DNA from: Phascolarctos cinereus
Taxonomy: Eukaryota > Chordata > Mammalia > Diprotodontia > Phascolarctidae
Direction: 5' to 3'
Length of the DNA: 64,000 nt
NCBI RefSeq assembly: GCF_002099425.1
Contig: NW_018344194.1
Span: 1,984,001-2,048,000, forward strand
In this document: piece after piece, positions 1 through 13,709 of the stretch
How positions within the stretch are numbered: position 1 is the first letter of the stretch
Layout: each line of letters begins with the position of its first letter
The notes under the pieces: model-generated
Database searches by the model: none
Seen by the model: only the letters and a program-made list of their open reading frames with translations
Told to the model about the DNA's origin: nothing
Translations under genes and position numbers: made by a program

Positions 1-201
1 GGTAGGGGCTATCAAAGTGTGGCCCAGGTACTCCTGGGAGACCCCGAGAGCCTTTCAGGGGGCCATGAGGTCAAAACTACTCTCCCAATAATACTAAGAC
101 ATCTTAATATAACCTACATAAACAAAAGGTCTTTGGGGGGAGCCTCAATAATTTTTAAGAGTGTAAAGGGGTCCTGAGATCAAAAAGGCTGAGAACCCCT
201 G
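1..201. repeat. Ancient hAT-type DNA transposon remnant (non-autonomous)
   Basis: The stretch ending in TGAGAACCCCTG, with the internal phrases 'tttcagggggccatgaggtcaaaactact' shortened and 'cctcaataatttttaagag', resembles an old mammal-wide non-autonomous hAT/Charlie-like element with a large internal deletion. The match is from memory of the consensus. The left end may be cut by the window edge. It has no coding capacity. Confidence 0.4.
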
Positions 202-1874
202 GTGGCCCAGCCCAGCCCCTCAGTCTGCAGTGGACATGCACTAACAGCCTCCACTTCCTTCAGCAGGGAGCCAGGCCCAGAGCTGAACAGAAGGAAGCTG
301 CAAAGCCGCACCGGCCCTCAAGGCTCCCAGGCCGCTCCCCAACATGAAGCCTCAGCTTTTCAGCAAAAACATCTCTCAAGGTTTGGGAAACCCCACCGTC
401 TGAAAATTCAACACGGCAGAGGAGCCTGGAGGCAGCAGATGGCCAGATCCAGGATGCCAACAGGTCAGAGCATGGTTCCTGCAACGACTTGTAAGCATGA
501 ATAAAATGTGTGATGGGAAGGAGGGTGGCCATCCCAAAGCCAGACTGGGGGATAACAGACAGACAGATGCCTGTGGATGCAAAGACAGCTTGAAAAACCT
601 CACAAGAAGGGCAAGAGAGAGAGTGAGAGAGTGAGGGAGCTGTGGGTGTCTCTCCCAGACAAGGCAGGCACCAGTGACGGGAGAGGCTGGAAGGAGAGCA
701 GGGCCCGGATGGGGGATCTCCACATTCCTGCTTCAGAGCGCCCTTGGCTGTTCACACTCCAGTGACCCTGGGCCAGTCAGTCAGACTTCCTCATCTAGGA
801 AATGAGGGTGTTTCCACACTCTGAGGGTTCTTAAGGTTCTCTGAGTTCTAGCAGGGCACTCTTCTGCTGAAACATCACTCATGCCTTCCAGCTGAGCAGA
901 GGGTTGTCTCCATAAAAAATAACCCCTCACAGTGCGAAGTATTAGACTTCACCCAATTCTTTAATTTGTATATTTTAAATAATTGTTAAGGTAAGTAAGA
1001 TTCAGAGAGTTTGAGGGACTGGACACTAACCACTGCACCGTACTACCTCTGTGGCACTGTGCTCGGCAGCACTCAGGCCTCCCTTCTTAGTCCACTGCCT
1101 TTGTTTTCGTAACTCAGAAATTCCTTGTTTTAAAAAACTGACAACAGCTTTTCCTTGGAAAGAAAACCGATCTGTGGAAATAAAAGGGTTTTTTTTACAC
1201 TTTTGGACAATCAGCTCTCAGGACCATGTGCTGTGTTCATGGCGGCAGGTAGTGAGATCAGGACCAAATTCAACTAAAGATGGAAAAATGGAGGCTCTGA
1301 GGATTCTGCTACAAGAGGATTTGGGCCCCAGCACCGGCCCGTGCCCACTTGGCCCACTCAGGCCAAGGCACCCTGGGCAGGGAATTCTCTAAGAGGAGCC
1401 AACAAGGGGCAGCTTCCTCACTGGAAGTGCCCCCCAGGAGGGCCTGCCTCCAAAAAGCCCTGAATCCAGATCGCCTTCTGGGAGCAGCAGGCAGGCCCAA
1501 GCCACCAGACGGGCCCAGCAATGGCCAACATGCTGGGGCCAGAAGTGACCAGGACACAGAAAAGCAGGCCAGAGAGCATTTGAGAAATACTTCCCAAACT
1601 GTTCCCTGTCACCCAAACCTATCTTTTTCACCCAGATATCTATGTTCTCTCACTGACGCCGGGTCACGAGTGCAATGGTGACATTCGTGGAGGGCTTAAG
1701 CAGGCCGTAACATGCTTCCAGGGTACGCGAGGTCCAAGAGTCATGCAGCAGAAGTCACAGCAGCCTGGCTGCTGGGCACAAACAAGAATCAGCCTCATCT
1801 CGTGTGAAGAAGGCTGCGTGGCATGAGATCTGCCCTTCTGACAGGGCAACGGGGCCATCTGCCTTTGAGTTTAC

Positions 1875-1995
1875 AATGCACTCTTCTCACAATGATGCTG
1901 CAATTCCTTTTTACTGATGAAGAAACTGAGGCCAAAAGACAGTCATGGGTCTAGAACGACACAGCTCCTAACATTCCAGCCAGGTCTGGAGACAT
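1875..1995 (-). repeat. MIR-type SINE relic
   Basis: The phrase 'actgatgaagaaactgaggc' followed by a degenerate 'cacagctcctaacattccagcc' is the reverse-complement MIR core order (ATGAGGAAACTGAGGC, then CACAGCTAGTAAG). Confidence 0.5.
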
Positions 1996-4900
1996 GCACA
2001 CCAGATCTAAGGGGGCTTCAGTCAATGGTGCCAGCACCACGGAGGAGCCATCCCACCCCTGAGCTAAGATGAACCAAAGAAAGGAGAACCTCAACCTGCC
2101 TGCCAACATCACAATCTGCCAGCGCCTCAAGGAGGAAGACGACCAGACGCAGGATGACCAAGTGTCCTCCTGAGGAATCAGACAAAAGGCCAGAGAAGAA
2201 AGCAAAGAACTTTGGCAGCGTGCAGGCACGCGCGGGCTGATCACCCCGAGCTGGGTGCTTCGCGCAGACGGCATCCTCATCACTGCCAAACAAGCCCTGG
2301 CGCCTAGAGGTCGTTTGAGCGCCTTCATCTGCAGCCACAACAAAGCAGAGACCAGGATCGGAGCTCCTGAGGGGATGACATGCACAGAGGCAGCAAGGCC
2401 AGAAGGCCTCAGTGACAACAATCAGCACGGTGACCCAACACCACACCAAGGGACGCACTGCGGTCCCCCAAAGGCAGACCGAAGCTCGTTTTGTTCCTCT
2501 CTCTTTTTCTTTTTTTTCAGAACAAGGTAAATGTAGAAATTTGTTTTGTATGATTTCAGCTTTGTGATTTAATTTTGCTTAAAAAATAAACCACAGTATT
2601 TTCTTTTGATGACAAATTATGGAGAGAAGATGCTTTTATCTCTCATCTCCAGTGCCTGGCACAGCTGGCACCGAATCAAAGCTGTTTGGTGACTCCACAT
2701 CCACACATATTTACAAAAAATCTATCAAGAGGGTTGCAGATTCTCCTTAACTTTGAGTCAATGCATACTCGGACTAAAACAAGTGCCAAAAGCACAAAAC
2801 CTCAACTGGGCTTCCACACCGCGCCCCACTGCCCCCTTCCTCCCCCCAGGCCTGGCTGGGAACTGCGAGTGCTGCTGGTGCTCATGACTGGGCACCAGCA
2901 GCGATGTCCGGCCTGGGGCAGCAGTGGGCCCTAGCACTGCTTCGGTCAGGCCCCTCTTACAAAGAGCTGCTTCCTCTGGTACCGGAGACCGAGTCTCCTC
3001 TAACCTCAGAGCCCAAAGGAAAGGGCCCTGTCCTTCCAACTACAACAAGCCTATGCCCTTCCACCAAGCCCTGGACCGAGATGGAGACAGAGCCTCCTGG
3101 CCCCCTCGACTCGCTCTTCTGTACAGCCAGCAAAGCCACGGACCCCAGCCTCTCCCACTGCATTGTCCCAGACTCCCGGGACACTGGCAAAGGAGACACG
3201 CTTTGCTTCAAGTTGCACAAGTCTGGATAGGTGGCCCACAGCCTTGTATCTTGCTACACAAGTCAGGCGAAACAGGAGAATTCAGGCTTGGCAGACTCCC
3301 CAGGCTGCTGTGGGCACTGCCAACTCGAGAATGCGGCCCAGATGGCAGGTCTGCCTGAGTGCTAGGAGATTTGAATGTCATCAGGCTGGGTGTGAAGCGC
3401 TCTGCCAAAGTCGGCTCACTTCTAACCGATGCCATCGGCCTTCAGTCTGGGCTACAAGCATCTGAAAGACAAACCAATGTATAAATATCGCCCAAAAGGA
3501 AGTTGCCTGTTTTTTGAGGGAGAAAAATCACTTTATGTGTAAAGAAATTCAGAGCCATTCTGACTTACTGAAAGTAGGAAAGGAGGAGGTAAGAGGCAAA
3601 GTCATTTGGGAACAAATAGCATTTGGGAGCCAGGACGGCACAGAAGCAACAAGCAATAGGAGCTTCTCCTTCCGCTCCCCCAAATAGATCTAGACCACGC
3701 ACCATGAGGAATCCACATGGGGAAACCCAGGAAAAAGTCTCAGTGAGGCATCTGTCCAGCCCAGTTAGACAGACGGAGACAGACTGAGAACACACACATG
3801 GGAGAGGCTATTCACCAGGGCAAGAGGAAGGCCCTGCAGGGTGCAGGGACAGGTGCCCACAAACCACTTCCAGGGTGGAATGAGGAGGGGACCTGTGCCC
3901 AGGGTCTGAGTTCTGGAGTAAACGGCCCACAGGCAATGGAGGGAGAGTGGAGTGAGTTCAAAGCCAGGGACACAGCGTGGCTTGCACCCCACGAGCAAAG
4001 CTGGGTCTCTGCTCCAGCTTCTCGCGCAGTCTGAAGCCTGCGGAGGAACACCAAGGGTAAGAATCTCAGACTAAAAGGGAGTCCCTGGACAGGGGCCGAG
4101 TCCAGCAGGATCCAGGCCAGAAGTGGCAGAGCTCAGGCCAGGGGGTGATCACACTCTGCCTTTGGGAGCACAGGAAGCTCTCAGCTTGAGAGGTCCCTGA
4201 GATCCTGGAAAACCACAATGCTCACTACCCCCACGAAAGCAGCAACAGGCCCAGCCGAGTCCTTCCCTGTAGAGGTGCAGAGCCCAGCCCCAGCATCAAG
4301 TCTGCAGTCTAGACATGGGTCAGAAGACGGGCCAACAAAAGAAGGTGCTGACAAAAAGAAATGCCCCACCACCATCTAAAACACTGATCGCAGACCTTTC
4401 TGTGGCAGCAAGTCCACGTCCACGGACGGGGAAATACGGCTGACCGATCGTGGATGTGAGGGAAGATGACCAGCACGCGAAGTGAGGCCAGATGGAAACT
4501 GCGGGCTTCCAACGAGGCTGGGCCTGGGGTGGGCTCGGCATTTGTTTTCACTGGGATGACAAGGTCAAATAAAAGTGACTTAGCCACAGAGCCCCAGCCT
4601 TTGTGTCCCAGCTGGTGCCACGCTGGCTCAGCCACAGTCACGGCTGATGCCACCAAAGCTCTGAAGGCCTCTGGCCAGGCCCGCCAGCTAGCTGGAGGCT
4701 CCTTTCCAGTCTCTCCAACACAGTCTTCAGACTAAGCTGGACCACGGGGCCACGCTGCTTCCCCACAGAAGGCAAACTCCTTGAGGGCAGGCCCCATTTC
4801 ACCTTTGCATGGTGTCCAGCACGTAGCAGGTGCTTCCCAACTGCCCCAAGGACCACTGGCCTCAGCAGCAGAACTGGCTCCTTTGTGGTCCCACTTGGAG

Positions 4901-6234
4901 AGAAAACTGGGGCATTTCACTTGTGTGCTTCTCAGTTTCCCCACCGGGAGAATGAGGGAATGGGCCTGGATCTCCCTAAGTCTCCTACTTTCAATGACCC
5001 CCAAATTCCTACACCTGGGAGGAGGTAAATCCGCTGCCCTGCCCCCCCCGCCCCAGGACAGAGCCCCAAGCTTCTGTGTGCCAGACAAAGTATCAGGCCT
5101 CAGTGACCCACAGAAGGGAAGGAAAGGTGAAAAGGCGTGTTCACCAAAGCAAGAAATAATATCAAAGCCTTAGCCAATGCACCAAAAATGGAGGGGATGA
5201 GAAGCCAGGTCCAAGAAATCGGGGGGGGGGGACGTCCTCTTACCCACTGTCACTTAGCTTTGGGCTGGGGGAGGGATGGTGTTTACACCTCCAGCCACGG
5301 TTTATCACCCCACGTCAGTCAGGGGAGAGCCAGACCCGCCCTTAATTTCCTGAGGAAAGACTCACGTGGTCCCTAAGGACACCAGGACAACTCTCATGTT
5401 TCTGACCACGTTGGATTTCGACCCTAGAACACGGCACCATACCAATACCTACCTAGGCCTGTGCTAAATAATGCCACGGTGGGGCAGAGGGTGACGGCTT
5501 TTTCTCTCAGACACCTGAAGCCCCCTTGGAAAAGAGGTCCCGTCTTCTAACTGGCAAAGGAAGGCGGGGCATGCGGAGTCACAGGAGGCCAAGGGGGCAG
5601 CTGTCCCCAGGAAAGCTGAGGAAGAAACTGGGCCCTGCTTCAGGAAAACCGCCAGAGGAGCAGACAAGGGAAGAGAGCAAAGTTTACTGGAGCAGGGCTG
5701 GACCAGAGCCCTCCTCCCAAGAAAACACTGACCAGGGCCCAGACTCTAGGAAGAGGCTGGTTCTATTTTGCAAGCAGCAGGAATCCCACGGCCCGTGGCT
5801 GCGACAGGCGACAGGCTCCTTGGAGATAAAGGGCCGCAGCACTAAAAATGCTCCGAGGAAAGGTCTAAGCTGACTACAGCTGGGGGTACAGGAGCAGGGC
5901 CCGAAGCCACCTCTGGGCAAGGGGACCCAGTCACTGCCTCGTTCTGACCGCAGGCCATGGACCCACCCCCATTTCCAGCTTTGGCTTCCATCCCCTCTAG
6001 GACAAGACTAGTCCTCCTTCCCGGGTCCAGGCCCCAGAGACGCTTCTCTGGCAAAGGAACAAGGTCGGCCATGTCCAGGTAAAGTGGGCTGGGCTGTCTT
6101 GGCCTCGATCACATGTTAACCAATGGCTGGAATTTCTAATCCCTCCCAAAAGAACTGGACAGGGATAAAGCCAAGAAAGAGAATAGTCCAAGTCAGAGAA
6201 AGCTGGGTCTTTCCTACAGTTCAGTTTGAGTTCC

Positions 6235-6445
6235 AGGGACGGAATAACAATTACAGCTAATGTTCTAGAGTGTAAACATGTATTATCACACTTGATCCAC
6301 ACAACAAACCTGCAGGTAGGTGCTAGTCTGATCTCCATTTTACAGATGAGGAAACTGAGGCTGACAGTGGTGAAATGACTCAGCCAGGATCACAGAGCTT
6401 ACGTGGAACTCAGGTCTTCCTAAGTTCAGCATTCTATCTGCTACC
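6235..6445 (-). repeat. MIR SINE relic, nearly full length
   Basis: The phrases 'cattttacagatgaggaaac', 'tgaaatgactcagccaggat' and 'aactcaggtcttcctaag' occur in the order of a reversed MIR / therian CORE-SINE. No target-site duplication is visible, so it is old. Confidence 0.65.
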
Positions 6446-6989
6446 AAACTTAGGGCTTTGTCCAGCATCCTGGGGAAATCAGCCCAAGTTCCAGGAGGCC
6501 CGGAACAATCTAAAGATTATTTCAAGTATGCAGCTGGTGCCCAGGATCAGACAAAAGCCACTGCCCAAAGTTGGAGGTTGATGAAATATGCCACCTTCAC
6601 TGTAGAGGACGGTCTACCACGAAGCAGGGGCCCTTTCCCTGGAGCTTCAGGGGGTCTGGGAACCTGGAGGGGACAAAAAAACCTCTTCATTTTCCCCTCA
6701 CCTCTGACAGACTCGGCCCTTCTTCCACCAGTGAATGGAGGCGACAAAGCCCGGGAGCCTTAGCTGGATGATAACCGTCCCCAAGAGGAATCCTCGAGCG
6801 CTCCATGCTTCATGACAGTTCTAATGTGGGGTTTACGAGAGCCCCAAGTTTACCAGACAGCCCCAAAGACCTAAACGAACGAACAAGGGAGCTAGGAGGG
6901 TCTGCTTCCCAGCCAAGGCTCAGCCTCAGAAGACACCAGAGTCTGTTTCTCCTCCGACACTGGCTATGTGACACTTAATAGAGGCCTCA

Positions 6990-7520
6990 GTTTTCTCATG
7001 TGCACCCTGGGGCTAATACTGCCACTAGATCCCTCTGGGGTAGCCCAGCAGATCTGGACCTGAGGCAGGCAGACCCCCCAGCAGCTACAGACAGCCACGA
7101 CCCAGGTCTGAGACTCGGAGGGCCTGGCCCAGGGTTGGACAGGCTCCGACGCCAGAAGGAGTGGATAGAAGAGATGTTACAGAAGCAGACTTGGAAGGCC
7201 TTGGCAACAACCTGGATGTGAGGGGGTGGGAGAGGGTGACATCTGGGCCATGAACATGGCTGACCGGGAGATGATACTGATCTAGAAAACAAGAGGATAC
7301 TCGGGAAGAGGGGAGGGCTTGGGGCAGAAGAGACCGAGTCAATTTGGGATGTCGATAGAACACTGATCCTGCGTGAGCTAAGCACGTGGAGATGCAACTC
7401 TGGGGCTCCGGAAAGAGGTTAGGGCTGGCATCATCAGCACAGAAACGATGCCCTTGAGACCACCCAGCAAAAGAGAAGAGGACTCAGGACCCCACAGTGG
7501 GCACAGCCCAGATGAAAGTG
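6990..7520 (-). repeat. LINE-2 relic, reversed
   Basis: The run 'ttggcaacaacctggatgtg', then 'ggggtgggagaggg', then 'acgtggagatgcaactctgg' follows the order of a reversed L2 ORF2 segment. It is strongly diverged. The open frames across it are accidental. Confidence 0.4.
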
Positions 7521-8776
7521 CAGCAAAGACTGAGCAGTCTGACAGGTGGAAAAGAGGGTGTGTCAGGAAAACCGAGGGAGAAGAAAGTGAAAACCACGTC
7601 CTAGCCATGAGGATGAGCTCTTTGAAGGAGAGCCTCCAGGTGGCCAGGACACACCTGCAAGTCAGCAGTAACCATAAGCCACATGGCCATCTCTAGGGGA
7701 GCACTGTCCCTGTACTACAGCACCATGATGGTGTATGAAATACTCGGAAAGCGGACTTGGAAATCAGGCAGATGTCATTAACTGATGAGGATGCCTTTGG
7801 CCCATGGCTGTGACCGAGACCTAGAAGGTCAAAGGCTCTGTCTACACTGGTGTCCCAAATCAGCAGCCACCACCCCCAAGGAAAGGCTCTGCACAGAATC
7901 CCATTTCAGGAGCTTGGGGCTGTCTATCCCACCCGAGCTGCGCTCACAGAAGGCCTGGCCATCGCCATGCCTTAACTGTCCCCTTGTCCACCCGAAGCAC
8001 AGACGAAGCACACACTCAGCAGATGGCCACACCATGCTGGGAGGACAGGAAAGGTGAGGTTTTTCAGGGTGTGAAAGAGTAACATTGCCAAAGAGAAGTA
8101 TGGCCAGGCCCACATCTACCCTTCAGTCAAAATGACGCTCTTGCACACAAAAAAGAGATATTCCCAACAACATGTAACACGTTGTTTTCAAAGCCTTGTC
8201 TTGGTGTGGAGGACGGGGCCTTTTCTGGCTTCTCATGCTGCAGAGTCGGAAGGCAGGGCTTCAGGGGGTACCCACCCTGCCAGCTGAGGAAATGAAGGAC
8301 GGGGCATGAAAACAGCTAACAAGAAGGAGTCTCCTCAGGCAGAGGGTAGAAAGGATACTGGGCCAGGACTTGGCCTCAGCCACTGGGGCTTCCCTGGCTC
8401 TGGGCCACCATGTTGGTGCCCTGGTCAGAAGCCTGGGGAAGGAGGTCCTGACTGTGTCTGTGCCCAAGGAGCCAGACTGTTCATAAATGGCTGAAAAAGA
8501 GAACCTCACACCTCAGGAACAGGAAGGGTCCTAACGCCTGATCAAGAAAGAGCTGACCAAGAGAAGCGCTCTGGGAACCTGCGCCTGTCAAATGTCAGCA
8601 CACTGATCGCGGCAGAGCAGCACACTCAGACACTCTGGGGACAGAAAGATACAAGCACTGCCTGGGTTTTTTAAATGTCAGAGCAGACAGCTAGGGAGCA
8701 ACTTTCCTTTTGTCCCTGCAGACCTCAGCTTTCTCCCCACACAGACCCCTTCCCTTCCCTTCCCTGTACATTTCTG

Positions 8777-8943
8777 GTGCGTGATTTTTTTTTTTTTGCT
8801 TTTTTGATGAGCAACAGAGGTTAAGTGACTAGCCCAGGGTCACACAGCTAGTTAAGTGTCAAGTGTTTGAAGCTGCATTTGAACTCAGGTCCTCCTGACT
8901 TCCAGGCTGCAGCTCTATACACTGAGCCACCTAGCTGCCCCTA
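8777..8943 (-). repeat. Marsupial CORE-SINE (WSINE1/WALLSI-like), reversed, with target-site duplication
   Basis: Read on the minus strand it begins GGGGCAGCTAGGTGGCTCAG, continues with the MIR-like core (CTGTGTGACCCTGGGCTAGT) and ends in an A-rich tail, seen as a T run near 8,787 on the plus strand. It is bracketed by a perfect 15-bp direct repeat, CCCTGTACATTTCTG, at 8,762-8,776 and 8,944-8,958, a clean target-site duplication. This is one of the younger insertions in the window and a useful marker of marsupial origin. Confidence 0.85.
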
Positions 8944-9759
8944 CCCTGTACATTTCTGAAAGAACCAGATGACTCCTGGCTCACTGCTCCTAACCCCACG
9001 ACCCTCCCAAACACCTTCACCACTCAGCAACAATCAATACCAAAAAGCTAGCGTGCTTACAGACTGTCTGTAAAACGCCGTGCTAGGCCCTGGGACACGG
9101 CCCCTCTCCAGGGAAGAGGGCTGGGGGGACAAAGGGAGAATTTCCGGTTTCTCCACATCCCACTCACGCAGAAGCCTGAAAGCTGCTCCCGCACCACACA
9201 TCCAGCCCGGGCCCGGGTGCCACCACCAGAAGTGACGCCTCAAAGAGCTCAGGGAGCCGGTACCCCAGGAGCAAAGCAAACGCTGGCCTTTCCCCGGTCC
9301 CCCAGGCGACCACACACCTACGGACGCCACAGAGATACTGCACCGTAGCACCAGAAGGGCAGAGGAGGATGCCCAAAGCACAAGGGCAAAGTCATCAAAA
9401 TAAAGCTAGGAAGAATTAGAGGAGGTCTGTGGGAGCGGGGCAGCCCCCCCGGCCACCCTGGCTGGCCGTCCCACCTCTAAGCCCCGGCGAGTCCCACCAG
9501 GCGTGCCGGCACTCACGATGGCTCACGGCTTCTGCCAAGGCTCCGCCTAAATCCGAGAGGTTCACCACCAGCTTCTTGGCCAAACAGGAATGGACTTGGT
9601 CAGAGAGTAAGGCAGGAAGGCCCGAGGCCGCACACTCAGTGAGGGGAGGGGCACTAGGACTAGAAACTTGAGAAATGACAGCTTCCAAGGAGACTGAGGC
9701 CACAGAAATCATCCCCGCCCCCTACCCCGGGGTGAGGAAAACAAGGCAGGAAGTCCTCA

Positions 9760-9990
9760 CCACTGTTACCTTCCCTTTCCAGTAAAAAAGTCTGTCCCTG
9801 CACTTGTTTTTTATGTCCTGAATAAACACTTTATGGGTTGTCAGGAGCCCTTGTAGAATCAGCAAGCCAGGGTTTATGGGGACTGGAGCCTAATTTTACT
9901 ATGTGAAATGACTCAAAAGGTTTATCACTTTATCTCTGTCATTATGACATAATGCTAATTAGCTCCCAATTCATCTGCTGCCACAGCCAG
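9760..9990. other. AT-rich island in DIP2A intron 1, candidate conserved element
   Basis: About 230 bases are notably AT-rich beside GC-rich flanks and match no repeat I know. They contain TAAT-type homeodomain cores and a 15-bp palindrome, CATTATGACATAATG, at 9,940-9,954. The regulatory role is inference only. Confidence 0.25.
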
Positions 9991-10339
9991 TGGTCAATTA
10001 TCTCAGGAGCTTCGAGCTGGGCACTGAGAGCCGCTAACCTGCTCCACGCAGACCTGCATGAGACTCCTTTGACCACACAGCATCCAGGGGATCCCCGAGG
10101 CCTGGCCAGAAGACCTCCAGAGGCAGAACTCACCCCCACCCACGGGAACCCATTTCCTTCGGCAACCTCGCCCCACATTCCTGGGTCTGCCGCCTTTCGT
10201 GTGAGAGCCCCACAGACAGCCTGAAGGTTCATTCCAGCTCTCCATGTGACGGTCCACAGGTCTGCTGGCTTTGTGTCTTGCATCTTCCCACAGATCGCTA
10301 CGTGAGAAAAATCTTGGGGCCAGCAGAGTGTCTAGCTGT

Positions 10340-10590
10340 GGCTAGGAGACAGTGGTGGCTCACTGGTTAGAGCTCTGAGCCTGGAGTCAGGAGGACCTGA
10401 GGTTCATTTGGCCTCTGACACTTCCTAGTCCTGTGACCGTGGACAAGACACTTCATCTCCACCTGCCTGTTTCTTCATCTGTAAAATGGGGATAATAGTA
10501 GTAGTACCTATCTCCCCAAACCGCTGTGAGGATCAAGTAAGACAATGTTCGTAAAGTACTTAGCACAGTGCCTGGCACATTTGTTTTGTT
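10340..10590 (+). repeat. MIR / therian CORE-SINE, near full length
   Basis: The order is 'gagcctggagtcaggaggac', 'ctgtgaccgtggacaagaca', 'cttcatctgtaaaatgggga', then 'acttagcacagtgcctggca'. This is the complete forward layout of a MIR-like CORE-SINE with its LINE-2-related 3' end. An internal TAG/TAGTAGTA run near 10,497 is a small expansion. Confidence 0.75.
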
Positions 10591-10859
10591 CATCACAGCC
10601 CGGGTGCGCTTGGACCACGCCCTTCCTGGTCCCCTCTTAATGTAGCTGACGCTAGCGCTGGCCTTCTCGGGAGCTGACTGAAAGGAGAGTCACAGAATTC
10701 AGGGGAAAAGAGACTCAGGAAATTACAAGATCCATCTGGCGGACAGTCGAGCGACCCACCAGTAACCCGTGTTCCTTCACCTCCACGAGCAGTGTTCAAG
10801 GACGGCTCAAACACTTCTGAGGGCCTGCACCTCCAGACTCCAGGCACTGCCTCTGGCTG

Positions 10860-11052
10860 GGCCTCCTGCCTTCCTGATGCTCAGGTCCACCTCTTCCTGT
10901 CTCTAGCTCGTCTGCACGTGCCGTCTGGGTACTGTCTCCCTCCGTGAGACTGTGAGTGACTTGAGGGCAGGGCCTTTATTCTGCCTCTCTTTGCATCCCC
11001 AGTGTATAAGTGCCTAGCATACAGCAAGCGTTTAATAAATGTTCATCGACTG
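10860..11052 (+). repeat. LINE-2 type 3' end
   Basis: The phrases 'gactgtgagtgacttgaggg', 'cagggcctttattctgcctc', 'gtgcctagcatacagcaagc' and 'gtttaataaatgttcatcga' follow the L2 3' terminus order. Confidence 0.55.
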
Positions 11053-11929
11053 ACCACAGGAAGCCTATCTGATCCACTGTGCTGCGAGTGCCCTCCCCTG
11101 CACTGGAAACTGCTTCACAACTACTACGTACATAACTTACAGCTACTTTTCTGGGTCCAAGACAGTGGGGTGCGGTGATCTGAGTTCAGGTCCTGCTTGG
11201 GCACATCCTGGCTGTGGAACCCCAGACAAATCAACTTCCCTCCCCTCTCAGTGCCCCAGACCACTCTAATAACACCACACTACAGAGAGGGCCAGCCTAA
11301 CTCGGGGGAGAGAGATTCTTCACTAGGGAGTTCCCTAAATGCCAATGAGATCCCATGCCTGGTCCCCAGCCCTCCGTGGTCACATCTAAGCTTCTTAAGA
11401 ACCGCAAATGACGGACTCAGAGTGTGAGGACCCGAGCACATCTGGCTACTCACGTGACCTCGACGTCCCTTCTCTCTGGGCCTCTGCAAGCAAGAGGCAG
11501 ACCAGCCCGAGGGCATCCCACCAGATCTGAACATCACCGGGACAGGTTTGACAAAACAGCCCAGACGAAGGTACGATGGTATGGGGGAGATTCACAGAGT
11601 CCACACTTGGACCCATTTGGATGCGTCACACGCAGACACCCCAGGACGAGGACCCTACAGCAAAATTCTGTTCCATACTAGTGCTAAAGCTGCAGGCACC
11701 ATCCACCTCAGGGAGGGAAGCAGGCAGGGATTCCTGGGGGTCCCACTAAAGGGCCTCTGCACTGTCATCCAGCTCTCAGACTCCAGGATTCTGCAGATAC
11801 GACGACCAGGAGGGGGGAAGCAGCAGCCAGCCAGGGGGCTGACCGCACCAAAGCCAATAAGCCTTCTCCAAGAGGGCAAGATTAGAAATTAATGGAAATG
11901 CTTCCTGTCTGACACGTGAGTCCCACAGA

Positions 11930-12060
11930 TGGTCCCATTAGGTCCTCAGAAGATGCTACGGCTACTGCTCCAGGTGTTACTCCCATTCTACAAATGAGGA
12001 AACTGAGCCTTAGTTTCACATAATCTGTTTATGGAGACAGCCAAAATCAGAAGTGGGGTT
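11930..12060 (-). repeat. MIR relic
   Basis: The sequence 'attctacaaatgaggaaact' followed by 'gagccttagtttcacataat' is a reversed MIR core, diverged. Confidence 0.5.
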
Positions 12061-13709
12061 CAGTCCCAGGTCACCATACTTTCCCTTATTCTCCTCTGCC
12101 CCCCCAAGATGTTATCATTGCTGAAGAAGGGGAGGGGGGAACGCAAGAGAAGACAGCACAAGGACTGCCTCATCCGGCTTTCTTTTCTCAAAAAAACCTT
12201 TATGAGAATGCTCTGTGCCTATGGGACAGACATCATAAAAAAGCTGAGAAGGGCGCAGGCACGCAGTAACAGAGGGGACAGAGAGGACAGAGAAAGGCCT
12301 ACTGTCTGTCTGATGTTTACAAAAAAGCATCTGACTTGGTGGAACCCAAGACAACCTAAAAGGGGCTCCCTGACAAAGGAGGCCCCCTGAAGTGCAACAC
12401 GTGGCCTTCTGTGGCCAAAGCGAGCCCAGAGCCGGCTTTCGTCCACACCAACCAACCCAGATGTGAAGCAGGAATGCCACAGTCACGGGGGCCCAACAGC
12501 GTCCTGGCTCTGCAAGGCCGTCCTTCCCCACTGAGGGGAGGGTGCTCACCAATGACCTCATGCTAACGGTATCTAGCTCAGGCCTGGGCCTCCTCGGACC
12601 CCTGAGAACTGAGTCTCACTATCTGTAAGAAATGCCCCGCAGCAGCTGGGTGGACGGTCCATCTGCAGCCCCTGCCCTAGTCCTTGGCTGGAGGACTCTG
12701 AGACAGGCTCAGAAGTGTACAGAAGGAGATCTGGGCGGGGCAGTGCTCCACGGGGACCTCAAACGGGTCACTACTCCCCAAACATGTCCAGGAATAGAGG
12801 CTGCTCTCCAATGGCAAACTACCACATGCCCCAGACTCCAAGGTCAACAATGCCCCCTGGCGTGCCAGGGCATATGCCCTTCACATGAAGTGAAGATATG
12901 TAGATATGATGGGGAAAGAGGGGCGGGCCCTCACTAGGCTAGTACTAGCTGGGCAGCCCATGGGCCGTGCAGCCCTGATGGGTGAGCAGACTCTGTGGAG
13001 TCTAGAATGAGAAGGCGTGGAGAGCCAGGGCCCAAGACAGCGGCTCAGCCACCTCTGGCCAGGGGCCTGAACCGAAGGTCTGGGCACTCAGGTGTCATCC
13101 CCATGGGTTTCCTTTGGCATCCTGGGTATTTCGTGTTTTAAAAACTCGATGGACTTCAGCAGACGGACTGGCCAAAGGGTTCACAGCACAGGAAGGTTCA
13201 GTTCCCCAGAACCATGCCTGAAAGGCAGAGAAGGGCCCTGCCCTAGGGCCTCAGGGCATCTCCTACAGTTATCAAAAAGGCCTAAAGCAAACCTGAGACC
13301 GGTAGTTACTACTTTCCACAAATACAATGGACTAAAGCACATGCAGCCAAAACAAACGCCTTGACCCTAGCTCCTCAAAGAGAAACAACTGGACCCTTTT
13401 CACTTGGTGACACAAAAGGGCTAGTGAGGCAAGAAACCAGAGGCAACAGCAGCTCCTCAAATAAACAGTTAGATGGCAGGTAAATACTCCCAGCCCGGCT
13501 CGGAGTTAGGAGGACTGCTAACAGCGCCAGCCCACCCTGGACAAGGCAAAGTACCCTTGGGCAGGTCTCAAGGATTCCTCGCAGTGCTGGGGGGGGGCCA
13601 GGATGGGGCCCCAGGGGCTCACATGGGGGCTGGGGGAGGGCGAGCTGTTGGAGGGGGCCGAGATCACACCCAAGTCTTTGGGACCTTGGGCCCAAGGGCA
13701 CTCTGCTAG

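Noticed and set aside
2505-2536. Splice-like motif 'ctttttcttttttttcag-AACAAG-gtaaat' on the plus strand, resembling a micro-exon
   Set aside because: It lies on the strand opposite to DIP2A with no transcript partner; a six-base exon would be exceptional, and chance is likely in T-rich sequence.
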